8,017 nt of DNA from a bacterium. GTDB taxonomy: Bacteria > Planctomycetota > JACOTG01 > JAUIME01. Location: the NCBI GenBank assembly GCA_030433195.1, contig JAUIME010000215.1, forward strand, positions 1 through 8,017. Reading direction: 5' to 3'. Within the stretch, counting starts at the first letter, position 1. Each line of letters begins with the position of its first letter. The notes beneath the pieces are model-generated. The model searched no databases. It had not been told where the DNA came from and saw only the letters and a program-made list of their open reading frames with translations. The position numbers were made by a program, and so were the translations under genes. Below are positions 1-6,405 of the stretch, one piece after another.

Positions 1-1101
1 ATGTGCTGGGCGATCCTGGTCGCGGCGGTCGTCGCATCGGCGGACCGCGTCGCCTCGGCTTCCGACTTCGAGCGCGCCGTCACGCCACGTGCGCTCGACT
101 TTCCGCGAGATCACGCGAGTCATCCCTCGTATCGTACGGAGTGGTGGTACTTCACAGGATCGCTCGAGACCGAAGGCGGTGAGGCGCTCGGCTTCCAGGC
201 GACGTGGTTCCGGACCGGCCTCGAGCGTACCGTCGCGGCGCGTCGTTCGAACCTCGCGACGCGCGACCTCATGTTCTTCCACGGCGCGATCACCGACGTG
301 GGTTCGAAGTCGTTCGTCCACGAGTCGGTGGCGAGTCGCGCCGCCTCCACGTGGGCGTCGGCGTCCACCGACGATCTGCACGTCCACGTGTTCGACCGCA
401 CGCTCGTGCGGCGGTCCGACGGATCGTGGGAGATCGCGTTCACGGTCGAGGGGCGTCGCGTGGAACTCGTGCTCACGGCAACGCGGCCACCGCTGCTGCA
501 TGGAGTCGAGCCGGGGTTGAGTCAGAAGGGGCCGGAGCCGGGTCAGGCGTCGTACTACTACTCGTTTCCGCGGATGCACGCCGAGGGGACGGTCGAACGC
601 GAGCCGGGCGGCGTGCGTGTTCCCGTGCGCGGGCGCGTGTGGTTCGATCACGAGTTCGGCAGCAATCAACTCGCCGACGACCAAGCCGGATGGGACTGGT
701 TTTCGGTCGCGCTGTCGGATGGCTCGGATCTCATGCTCTACGTCATCCGGCGCGACGACGGAACGATCGAGCCCGCGAGTTCGGGCACGGTGCGACGACC
801 CGACGGCACGCACGAGCACTTGGCGCTCGCGTCCTACGAGATCGAGGTTCTCGATCGGTGGCGCAGCGACGCGTCGGGAGCGACGTACCCGGCGCGATGG
901 CGCATTCGCGTGCCCGACCACGGGATCGATCTCACGGTCGTGCCGCTCGTCGCCGACCAAGAGCTGCGCACCGAAGGGACGACGGGCGTCACCTATTGGG
1001 AGGGGCTGTCCGAGTTTCGCGGCCGTGCGAGCGGCGCCGAGGTCTCTGGCCGAGGCTACATCGAGCTCGTCGGCTACGCGGGGCGATTCCGCGGGATCTG
1101 A
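1..1101 (+). CDS. Exported AttH/CrtC-type lipocalin-like protein (predicted secreted hydrolase family, COG5621-like)
   Basis: Probable exported lipocalin-like protein related to AttH and the N-terminal domain of carotenoid 1,2-hydratase (CrtC). The family fingerprint is present in order: an N-terminal FPRDHASHP...EWWYFTG block (residues 34-53), GFQATWFR (64-71), SYYYSFPRM (184-192), GRVWFDHEFGS (211-221), GWDWFSVALSDGSDLMLYVIR-type core (230-250), YWEGLSEFRG (332-341) and a closing GYIELVGYAG (352-361). Length (366) is usual for the family. Residues 1-20 are hydrophobic with small residues before SDFE, consistent with a signal peptide. However, the peptide lacks the usual N-terminal basic residues, and the ATG is the first base of the window, so the true start may lie upstream. 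Relatives are often encoded next to an ABC-type permease and ATPase, which would be outside this window. Neither the reaction nor the substrate can be deduced; calling it a carotenoid enzyme would be over-reach without other crt genes. The family call is strong, the function is open. Confidence 0.85.
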   Translation: MCWAILVAAVVASADRVASASDFERAVTPRALDFPRDHASHPSYRTEWWYFTGSLETEGGEALGFQATWFRTGLERTVAARRSNLATRDLMFFHGAITDVGSKSFVHESVASRAASTWASASTDDLHVHVFDRTLVRRSDGSWEIAFTVEGRRVELVLTATRPPLLHGVEPGLSQKGPEPGQASYYYSFPRMHAEGTVEREPGGVRVPVRGRVWFDHEFGSNQLADDQAGWDWFSVALSDGSDLMLYVIRRDDGTIEPASSGTVRRPDGTHEHLALASYEIEVLDRWRSDASGATYPARWRIRVPDHGIDLTVVPLVADQELRTEGTTGVTYWEGLSEFRGRASGAEVSGRGYIELVGYAGRFRGI

Positions 1102-1128
1102 GGCGCGCGCGGGGGCGGCGGTGCGCAC

Positions 1129-1158
1129 TCGACGGCCGTGTCGCGGTCGACGTATACT
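1129..1158 (+). promoter_or_regulatory. Candidate sigma-70-type promoter for the HEAT-repeat gene
   Basis: TATACT at 1153-1158 matches the -10 consensus at 5 of 6 positions and stands out in this GC-rich gap. TCGACG at 1129-1134 matches the -35 consensus at 4 of 6, with an 18-base spacer. It would start transcription near 1165 and leave a leader of roughly 95 bases before the proposed TTG start. Planctomycete promoter consensus is poorly known, so this is inference. Confidence 0.4.
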
Positions 1159-1261
1159 CGTCGTCGGACGTGCGCCATGGCACGGCGTACGGTACGGGGT
1201 GTCGTCCCGCGTTTCGGTGTCGACGCCGCGCTCGTCGGTAGAACATCGAGAGAGGCGTGTT

Positions 1262-2560
1262 TTGCGGAAGCTCGCGATCGGGATCGGATTCGGGGTCGTT
1301 GCGGTAGCCGGCATGTTCGTCGTGTCGCGGCTTCCCGGTGCCGACTTCGACACGTGGCAGCGCGATCTCGAGGCCGACGTGCCCTACGATCAACGGCTCG
1401 CGTTGATCGCGATCGAGAACGATCCGTCGATCCCCGCCGAGGCCGGGATCGACGTCGTCATGCGCGCGATGCTGCTACCCGACATCGACGTTCGCCGGCA
1501 AGCGCATGCGGCACTCGTGGCGCTCGCACGTCGTGCTCCCGAACACATCGCGACGATCCTCGCCGACGTGAACGAGCCCGAACAGCGACGTCGCGCCGCG
1601 CTGTTCGCGTCGCATGCGTGTGCGAACGGTTTCTATCGGCTACTCCTCGACCGATTGCCCGAGCCCGAGCGTCCCGAGTCGGACTGGTTCTACAACGCGC
1701 TCGTCGCACGCGCGCCGATCGTGATCGGGCCGTTGCGCGAGCGTCTCGCGGGCGACGACGGCGAAGCGCGATCCCGAGCCGCGCGCGCGATCGCGATGCT
1801 CACGACGGCAGCCGAGCCCGCGACCGCCGAGCTCACGGTCTCCCTCGACGATTCCGACGAGCGGGTCCGCTATTGGAGTCTGCGTGCGCTCAGCGCGATC
1901 GAACGACTTCCTTCCGAATCCCGCAAAGCCGTTCATGCGAGACTCTCCGACGAGTCGAGTCGCGTTCGGGAGCTCGCCGCCTCGGTGCTCGTACATCAGC
2001 TCGTCCTCGTCGCCTCGGAGTCCGACGAGACTCTCGCGCGTCGCGCGCTCAAGCAGGTTCGAGAGCTCGGCGCGAAGGCGATGCCCGGGCTCGAGGCGTT
2101 GTTCGCGAGCGAAGACGAGCGCACGGTCCTCATCGCGGCGCGGCAGCTTCTGCGGATCGATCGGGATCGGGCGCTGGTCGCGATCGTCGACGCGATCCTC
2201 GATACGACAACGGTCGCGGTTCGGCGCAAGCTCATGGGCCTGCTCATGGACGTCGGTCCGGACGGGTTGCCGTACGTCGTCGAGGGGCTTCGCGAGGGGC
2301 GTCCCGGCGGTCGCGCGAACCTTTGCCGTGTGCTGGGGTCGTACGGCGCCGAAGCCGCGCCGGCCATCCCGATTCTCGCGGGCACGCTGCACGACCTCTC
2401 GCCGGTGACGCGGCACTGGGCCGCCTACGCACTCGGCGAGATCGGTGACGCGGCGTTGCCGACGTTGCCCGCGATCGAAGCGATGCTCGAAGGCGAGGAT
2501 CCCGAGACGGCGAGGCAAGCGTTCGCCGCGCGCGACAAGCTTCGCGCGTTGCGTTCGTAG
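1262..2560 (+). CDS. Membrane-anchored HEAT-repeat protein
   Basis: A 432-residue alpha-solenoid protein, probably a binding scaffold on the outer face of the inner membrane; the partner is unknown. The start is placed at TTG 1262 because the purine run GAGAGAGG (1248-1255) lies 6 bases upstream and the codon is directly followed by RKLAIGIGFGVVAVAGMFVV, a short basic end plus one membrane span (residues about 4-22). The first in-frame ATG (1310) would cut the span in half. Helical repeats follow. The clearest are around residues 73-92 (DIDVRRQAHAALVALAR), 153-185, 187-213, 226-245, 273-299 and 365-397 (ending RHWAAYALGEIGDAALP), each with the HEAT/PBS-lyase pattern of variable turn, conserved Arg/Asp and A-A-x-x-L helix. 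No catalytic motif is seen. It begins 160 bases after the AttH-like gene on the same strand, with its own candidate promoter, so operon membership is uncertain. HEAT-repeat proteins of this kind are numerous in planctomycetes. Confidence 0.85.
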   Translation: MRKLAIGIGFGVVAVAGMFVVSRLPGADFDTWQRDLEADVPYDQRLALIAIENDPSIPAEAGIDVVMRAMLLPDIDVRRQAHAALVALARRAPEHIATILADVNEPEQRRRAALFASHACANGFYRLLLDRLPEPERPESDWFYNALVARAPIVIGPLRERLAGDDGEARSRAARAIAMLTTAAEPATAELTVSLDDSDERVRYWSLRALSAIERLPSESRKAVHARLSDESSRVRELAASVLVHQLVLVASESDETLARRALKQVRELGAKAMPGLEALFASEDERTVLIAARQLLRIDRDRALVAIVDAILDTTTVAVRRKLMGLLMDVGPDGLPYVVEGLREGRPGGRANLCRVLGSYGAEAAPAIPILAGTLHDLSPVTRHWAAYALGEIGDAALPTLPAIEAMLEGEDPETARQAFAARDKLRALRS

Positions 2561-2575
2561 CCGGCGGGGCGGGCG

Positions 2576-2589
2576 GTCGACTTTTCGAC
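2576..2589. terminator. Weak hairpin between convergent genes
   Basis: A GTCGA-CTTT-TCGAC stem of 5 bp starts 16 bases after the HEAT-repeat stop codon. It is short and has only a scattered T content after it (TCGTTT), so it is a weak candidate terminator for the + strand gene, or for both converging genes. Confidence 0.25.
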
Positions 2590-2595
2590 GTCGTT

Positions 2596-2629
2596 TCGGT
2601 GAGCGTCTACTCTCGGTGAGCGTCTACTC
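2596..2629. repeat. Perfect 17-bp tandem duplication at the 3' end of the SGNH hydrolase gene
   Basis: TCGGTGAGCGTCTACTC occurs twice head to tail (2596-2612 and 2613-2629) with no mismatch. The second copy contains the TAG stop codon of the minus-strand SGNH gene (2624-2626). The first copy carries the same TAG at 2607-2609 in another frame, because 17 is not a multiple of 3. It looks like a recent replication-slippage duplication. Confidence 0.9.
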
Positions 2630-4300
2630 GGCGTCGATACCGAGGAGCGACTCGAGTCCCTCGGCCAGCGCCTTCCCCGCGACTTCGTTGCCGATGGCGT
2701 TGTAGTGCGTGTTGTGGCGCAGATACGCGTGCGTCTTGCCGTCTGGGAATCGCGGCAACGCCAACAGACGATCGAAGGGATCGACGTAGGGGATGTCGTT
2801 CGCTTCGAGCCAACGGCGGATCACGCGTTGCGGGAAGTCGCGATCGCGCATCTCGGGCACGCGCTCGGCGACGCGTTCGAAGAGAACGTCTTCGACTTGC
2901 GAATGCATGGGGATCAGGTGCACGAGGAGCGGGATCGATCCGCAGAGTTCGCGCGCGCGTTCGACGCCCGCGAACAGCCGCCGGTAGATGGGCTCGCCGC
3001 TCGCGAACGCGACGGTCGCCGACGTCGTCTCGATTTCGAGGAACCCGTCGAGCGACATGGTCGGTGCTTCGAGCAACGGATCGGCGACCCACGGGAACGC
3101 CGCGAGGATCTCCTCGGGATCGGTGATCGTGCGGCCGATGTCACCTTCGCCCTGCAGGCTCCCGCCGCCTTCGCCTTCCTTCTCGGCGCGCTCGGCGTCG
3201 CGCGCGAGCGCCGCCATGCGCTTGGGCAACACGTACAGAAGCATCGATTCGCGATCGAACCACGAACGCAGACGCTTCGACGTGGTGACGAGCTGTCCGG
3301 ACCCCGGGATGTCGTTGCCGAGGAACAAGTTCAAGACGACGACGTCGGGCTCCATCGGGAGCGCTTCGGTTTCGAGCAGGTAGAGATACTGCGGGATGCC
3401 GATCGAGGGTGCCCCCATGTTGTAGATCTCGACCGCGTCGGCGAGCTCGCGCTCGGCGACCGTGGTGTAGTGGAAGTGGTGCGGCACGACGCCGACCGAG
3501 AACGAGTCGCCGATCGAGACCACGCGCGGACGCGCGCGAGTCGCGTCGAGCTCTTCGTCGTAGTCGCCGGCGCTGTTGCACGGGAATGCGTAGCGTACGA
3601 GCCCGGGTTCGTACCGCCATCGCTCGAGCCAGTCGAGCGTGGGCTGGTCGGCTCGCGCCAGGAGCGGCGAAGGACTGACGCCCGCGTACCAGCGGAGCCC
3701 GAACTCGACGCCGAGCACGACGACGACCGCGTTCATGAGCACGATGTCGAGCGTGCGCACGACGAAGCGTGGGACGACGCGAACGACGAGTCGATCGAGG
3801 AGCACGCCGAGTGCGAAGAACACGAACGCGAAGGTCGCCGCCAGTCCGAACACGGGCCGTTCGAAAGGATGCAGCACGGTCCACGACAGGATCGAGAGCG
3901 CGAGTGCGACGTAGAGCGCCAGTCGGAATCGCGCGAAGCCCCGCGCGCGATTGCGGGCCGCGGAGCTCGTCGGATCGGCAGCGCGGCGCCCCGCGAACAG
4001 ATCGAGCCCGCTCTGCACGAGTGCGGTGGCCAGGATGCCGTAGCCGATCAGGAGCGACCCGAAGACGAGATTCGCATACTCGCCGAGTTGGACGTCCCAC
4101 GCGATGCGCCGCGGGAGATACCGAAGCAGGACGGTCGTCGCGAACACGAAACCGCCGAGCAGGATCAGCGTGACGATCGTGGGAAAGACGATCGGCGTCG
4201 GCCGTCGTTCGTCGGCGCGCGCGGACGGTTCGGCAGCGGCCCCCTCGGGAGCGGGCGTTTCGTCTTCCGGTCCACCGGGGGCGCGGTCGGCATGTGTCAT
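2624..4300 (-). CDS. Membrane-bound SGNH/GDSL-family hydrolase
   Basis: A 558-residue inner-membrane protein with a C-terminal SGNH hydrolase domain, the fold used by esterases, lipases and polysaccharide O-acetyl-transferring or de-acetylating enzymes. Residues 1-36 are a hydrophilic, acidic and proline-rich tail. About five membrane spans follow (near 37-60, 76-98, 125-143, 149-168 and 181-200). The catalytic domain shows block I VSIGDSFSVG (nucleophile Ser266), block II YNMG (Gly296), block III LFLGND (Asn329) and the last block NTHYNAIGN with His532. The aspartate that normally sits two or three residues before this His is not there (His529, Asn530). About 70 residues around 365-435 form an acidic, probably flexible insert. 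The ATG at 4300 has GGAGA 11 bases upstream and a promoter-like element behind it. The gene stands alone, convergent with the HEAT-repeat gene and divergent from the beta-propeller gene. An envelope ester or glycan-modifying role is plausible, but no MBOAT acyltransferase is nearby to pair with it. The substrate is unknown. Confidence 0.93.
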   Translation of the reverse strand: MTHADRAPGGPEDETPAPEGAAAEPSARADERRPTPIVFPTIVTLILLGGFVFATTVLLRYLPRRIAWDVQLGEYANLVFGSLLIGYGILATALVQSGLDLFAGRRAADPTSSAARNRARGFARFRLALYVALALSILSWTVLHPFERPVFGLAATFAFVFFALGVLLDRLVVRVVPRFVVRTLDIVLMNAVVVVLGVEFGLRWYAGVSPSPLLARADQPTLDWLERWRYEPGLVRYAFPCNSAGDYDEELDATRARPRVVSIGDSFSVGVVPHHFHYTTVAERELADAVEIYNMGAPSIGIPQYLYLLETEALPMEPDVVVLNLFLGNDIPGSGQLVTTSKRLRSWFDRESMLLYVLPKRMAALARDAERAEKEGEGGGSLQGEGDIGRTITDPEEILAAFPWVADPLLEAPTMSLDGFLEIETTSATVAFASGEPIYRRLFAGVERARELCGSIPLLVHLIPMHSQVEDVLFERVAERVPEMRDRDFPQRVIRRWLEANDIPYVDPFDRLLALPRFPDGKTHAYLRHNTHYNAIGNEVAGKALAEGLESLLGIDAE

Positions 4301-4553
4301 CGCGTCGTGATCTCCGTGCGCGTCAGCGCGGACCCTTCCTCGCGCGCATCGTAGCCATGGGCCGACGCGGGGTCAACGAAGCCGTGTCACGGTCCGGTGT
4401 CCGCGGGTGGTCGGAGGTCGCAATCCGTTTCGGGATCCGCTACGCTCAGGGAGTCCGAGGCACGAGGGTCGTTACGAAACGAGGTTGCACACGATGCGAC
4501 GAGACCGAGCGATACGAGACGCGATGACACAGACGAACACGAGGGAAATCGGC
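4301..4553. other. Divergent intergenic region between SGNH hydrolase and beta-propeller genes
   Basis: This 253-base gap feeds two diverging genes. The minus-strand promoter lies at 4348-4376. For the plus-strand gene only a weak candidate is visible: TACGCT at 4441-4446 with TCGCAA at 4418-4423, 17-base spacer, 3 of 6 in the -35. The frame of the beta-propeller gene is open back to 4407, with extra ATG codons at 4494 and 4524, but that stretch codes for nothing recognisable and is left out of the gene. No clear operator dyad is seen. Confidence 0.5.
4348..4376 (-). promoter_or_regulatory. Probable sigma-70-type promoter of the SGNH hydrolase gene
   Basis: Reading the minus strand, TTGACC (4376-4371; 5 of 6 to TTGACA) is followed after exactly 17 bases by TACGAT (4353-4348; 4 of 6 to TATAAT). 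Transcription would begin near 4340, giving a leader of about 40 bases that contains the GGAGA ribosome binding site for the ATG at 4300. It is the best promoter match in the window. Confidence 0.6.
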
Positions 4554-6002
4554 ATGCTGCGGCGGTCGAGGGCGCGGAGCGCCGCGTGGGTCGCGACGGT
4601 GGCGGTGGCCGTCCTGTTCGGATTCCTCGGCTCGGCGCGGGCTGCCGACACCGCGAGCGGCTGGCCGTCGTTCCGCGGACCGAACGGCAGCGGGATCGGC
4701 GAGGGCTCGCCACCCGTCACGTGGAACGTCGAGACGGGCGAGAACGTGCGATGGAAGACCGCGATCCCGGGTCTCGGCCACGCCTCGCCGATCGTGCACG
4801 CCGGCCGTGTCTTCGTCGCGACGGCCGTGCCGCTCGAAGGCGAAGCGACGCACGTCACGGGCTGGCAAGGCGGGGCGGGCGAGTCGGCGAACGACGCCGT
4901 CGAGCACGAGTGGCGCCTGGTCTGCCTCGATGCCGACAGCGGCGAGACGCTGTGGACGCGCGCCGCGCGCAAGGGAGTGCCCAAGAGCAAACGACACGTG
5001 AAGGCGTCGCACGCGAACTGTACGCCGGCGACCGACGGCAACATCGTCGCCGTGTCGTTCGGCAGCGAGGGGCTCTACGTCTACGACCTCGAGGGTGAGC
5101 TGCTGTGGAACCACGACCTCGGCGTGATGCTGTCGGGGCCGGCGAGCTACGACGAACTCGAATGGGGCTACTCGAGCTCGCCGATCGTATACGACGGTCA
5201 CGTCTTGCTGCAGTGCGATCTGCAGGATCGTTCGTTCTGGGTCGCTTACGATGCGAAGACCGGCAAGGAAGTGCGCCGCGTCGAACGTGCCGACGACCCC
5301 ACGTGGGCCACGCCGAGCATCGCGATCGACGGCGACGGCAAGGCGCTCGTGGTGTGCAACGGCTACAAGCAGATGGCCGCCTACGAGCTCGCGACGGGGA
5401 AGAAGCGCTGGCATCTCGGGGGTGGCGGTGACGTTCCCGTGCCGCGTCCCGTCGTCGTCGGGAATCGCGTCGTGTTCTCGAACGCGCACGGACGCATGTC
5501 GCCCGTCTACGTCGTCGACGTCGATTCCGAGGGCGACGTGACGCCGACGCCCGATGCCGACGCGATGCCCGAGGGGCTCGTCTGGTGGCAGCCGAAGCGC
5601 GGGTCGTACATGCCGACACCGATCGTCGTCGGCGATGCGGTCTACGTGGCCGACGATAACGGAGTGCTCACGGCGCTCTATCTCGAGAACGGCGCCATCC
5701 TCTACAAGAAGCGCCTGCCGGGCGGTCGGCAATCGACGTATTCCGCGTCGCCGGTTTCGGCCGACGGCCGCCTCTACGTGACGAGCGAAAGCGGAGCGAT
5801 CGACGTCATCCGCGCGGGCGAGGACTTCGAGCCGCTCGCACTCAATCGCATGAACGAGACCTGCATGGCGACGCCGGCCATCGCGGGCGACCGGCTCTTC
5901 GTGCGCACGTCGACGCAGCTCTACTGCATCGGCGAGACGAAGGCGAAGTCCGGGGATGCGGCTGGGGCGGCGAAGGAAGGCGGCGCGGATACCGGCGGAT
6001 GA
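4554..6002 (+). CDS. Secreted PQQ-like (BamB-type) beta-propeller protein
   Basis: A 482-residue exported beta-propeller of the PQQ-like/BamB WD-type family, acting in the periplasm or outside the cell, probably as a binding or scaffold domain. The ATG at 4554 is preferred over upstream in-frame ATGs because GAGGG (4541-4545) sits 8 bases before it and it is followed at once by a signal peptide: a basic MLRRSRAR end, a hydrophobic core about 11-25 and an SARA-A cleavage site near residue 30. WPSFRGPNGSG (37-47) opens the mature protein and is the hallmark of the many planctomycete members. Blade signatures recur: LDADSGETLW (125-134), YDLEGELLW (177-185), YDAKTGKEV (232-240), YELATGKKRW (277-286), YLENGAILY (376-384), ASPVSADGRLYV (398-409) and ATPAIAGDRLFV (439-450). 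About seven or eight blades are likely. Known PQQ-dehydrogenase catalytic residues cannot be assigned, so an enzyme activity is not claimed. The C-terminal 20 residues are a low-complexity Ala/Gly/Lys tail. It is convergent with the small genes downstream. Confidence 0.93.
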   Translation: MLRRSRARSAAWVATVAVAVLFGFLGSARAADTASGWPSFRGPNGSGIGEGSPPVTWNVETGENVRWKTAIPGLGHASPIVHAGRVFVATAVPLEGEATHVTGWQGGAGESANDAVEHEWRLVCLDADSGETLWTRAARKGVPKSKRHVKASHANCTPATDGNIVAVSFGSEGLYVYDLEGELLWNHDLGVMLSGPASYDELEWGYSSSPIVYDGHVLLQCDLQDRSFWVAYDAKTGKEVRRVERADDPTWATPSIAIDGDGKALVVCNGYKQMAAYELATGKKRWHLGGGGDVPVPRPVVVGNRVVFSNAHGRMSPVYVVDVDSEGDVTPTPDADAMPEGLVWWQPKRGSYMPTPIVVGDAVYVADDNGVLTALYLENGAILYKKRLPGGRQSTYSASPVSADGRLYVTSESGAIDVIRAGEDFEPLALNRMNETCMATPAIAGDRLFVRTSTQLYCIGETKAKSGDAAGAAKEGGADTGG

Positions 6003-6022
6003 GACGAGCTGCGCTGCGACTG

Positions 6023-6046
6023 GCGAAGCTCGAAGAGAGCTTACGC
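6023..6046. terminator. Candidate bidirectional terminator hairpin
   Basis: AAGCTC (6026-6031) pairs with GAGCTT (6037-6042) around a 5-base loop. The stem extends by GCG (6023-6025) with CGC (6044-6046) across one bulged A. It lies 20 bases after the beta-propeller stop and overlaps the TAA of the convergent small gene. There is no T-run, so it is a plausible but not classical intrinsic terminator. Confidence 0.4.
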
Positions 6047-6316
6047 GCGCAGGGCGGCCGCGATCGAGGCGGCTTGGAAGTTCGCGCCGGGGCGCGCGGA
6101 CTCGTTGAGGAGCCCTTCGATCGCGGCACCGCGGTCGGCGCCGCTGCCGCCGGAGAGCGCCGCATCGAGCGGAGCGGGGGCGTCGGAGCGTGCGGCGGCC
6201 AGCGGCTCGGTGGCCGCGTTGGCGCCTGCGTTCGAGGCTCCCGTCTTGGCAAGCGCGGCCGCATCGCGTGCGTCTCGCAGCGCCTGCATCTGATCGGGCA
6301 TCGATCCGATGCCCAT
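6041..6316 (-). CDS. Small alanine-rich protein of unknown function
   Basis: No family is recognised. The 91-residue product begins MGIGSMPDQMQALRDARDAA, a methionine-rich, probably helical segment, continues through an Ala/Gly/Ser/Pro-rich, probably disordered middle (about 25-60), and ends in a second predicted helix (AASIAAALRA). It has no signal peptide, membrane span or cysteine. Third codon positions are mostly G or C, more so than on the opposing frame, which favours this strand. The ATG at 6316 has no purine-rich ribosome binding site in the 12 bases before it. A better-placed start is ATG 6346 (GAGAA 7 bases upstream), in the same frame but separated from the body by a TGA at 6331-6329. 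So the real start is 6316, a later ATG such as 6301, or 6346 with read-through. It lies 89 bases after the 74-residue gene on the same strand and may share its transcript. Existence is moderately supported; function is unknown. Confidence 0.5.
   Translation of the reverse strand: MGIGSMPDQMQALRDARDAAALAKTGASNAGANAATEPLAAARSDAPAPLDAALSGGSGADRGAAIEGLLNESARPGANFQAASIAAALRA
6296..6314 (-). promoter_or_regulatory. Perfect 8-bp hairpin at the start of the alanine-rich gene
   Basis: On the minus strand GGGCATCG (6314-6307), loop GAT (6306-6304) and CGATGCCC (6303-6296) form an uninterrupted 8-bp stem, with a further possible U-G pair. The stem overlaps the G of the ATG at 6316. It starts 14 bases after the in-frame TGA, and the loop begins 22 bases after it with a G in first position. 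In RNA it could hide the start codon or act as a SECIS-like element. The pairing is certain as sequence; the role is inference. Confidence 0.4.
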
Positions 6317-6328
6317 CGCGTCGTCAGT

Positions 6329-6346
6329 TCAGCAGCTGTAGCTCAT
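6329..6346 (-). other. Five-codon ORF (MSYSC-stop) in frame with the alanine-rich gene
   Basis: ATG AGC TAC AGC TGC TGA reads in the same frame as the small gene that starts 12 bases after the TGA. GAGAA (6358-6354) lies 7 bases before this ATG, and the previous in-frame stop (TAG) is only eight codons upstream of it. It may be a leader peptide, the N-terminus of a protein with a recoded TGA, or chance. All four sense codons after ATG end in C, as is common in coding sequence here. Confidence 0.35.
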
Positions 6347-6380
6347 GGTCGGATTCTCGGTCGAAGTCTACCCCGCTTGA

Positions 6381-6396
6381 GCGCGAGATGTCGCGC
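6381..6396 (-). terminator. Intercistronic hairpin after the 74-residue gene
   Basis: GCGCGA (6381-6386) and TCGCGC (6391-6396) form a perfect 6-bp GC-rich stem around GATG, 9 bases beyond the stop of the 74-residue gene on the minus strand. No T-run follows. It could be a weak terminator or an RNA-stabilising structure between the two genes. Confidence 0.3.
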
Positions 6397-6405
6397 CCTC
6401 GCGGA

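Noticed and set aside
204..1241. Long plus-strand frames overlapping the AttH-like gene
   Set aside because: Arg- and Ala-rich products without domains; the 1-1101 frame carries the complete family fingerprint.
1640..2518. A 292-codon minus-strand frame opposite the HEAT-repeat gene
   Set aside because: No recognisable domain; the plus strand has regular helical repeats and a start with a ribosome binding site.
2705..4354. A 549-codon open frame on the plus strand, fully antisense to the SGNH hydrolase gene
   Set aside because: Its product is an Arg/Glu/Asp-rich mixture without a fold or motif, typical of the antisense of a GC-rich gene. The minus strand has membrane spans, all four SGNH blocks, a ribosome binding site and a promoter.
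4494..4553. Earlier in-frame ATGs (4494, 4524) as start of the beta-propeller gene
   Set aside because: They add a charged stretch before an intact signal peptide; GAGGG at 4541-4545 points to the ATG at 4554.
4446..5732. A 428-codon minus-strand frame opposite the beta-propeller gene
   Set aside because: Composition is that of an antisense shadow (His, Arg, Asp and Val rich), and the plus strand has a signal peptide and regular propeller blades.
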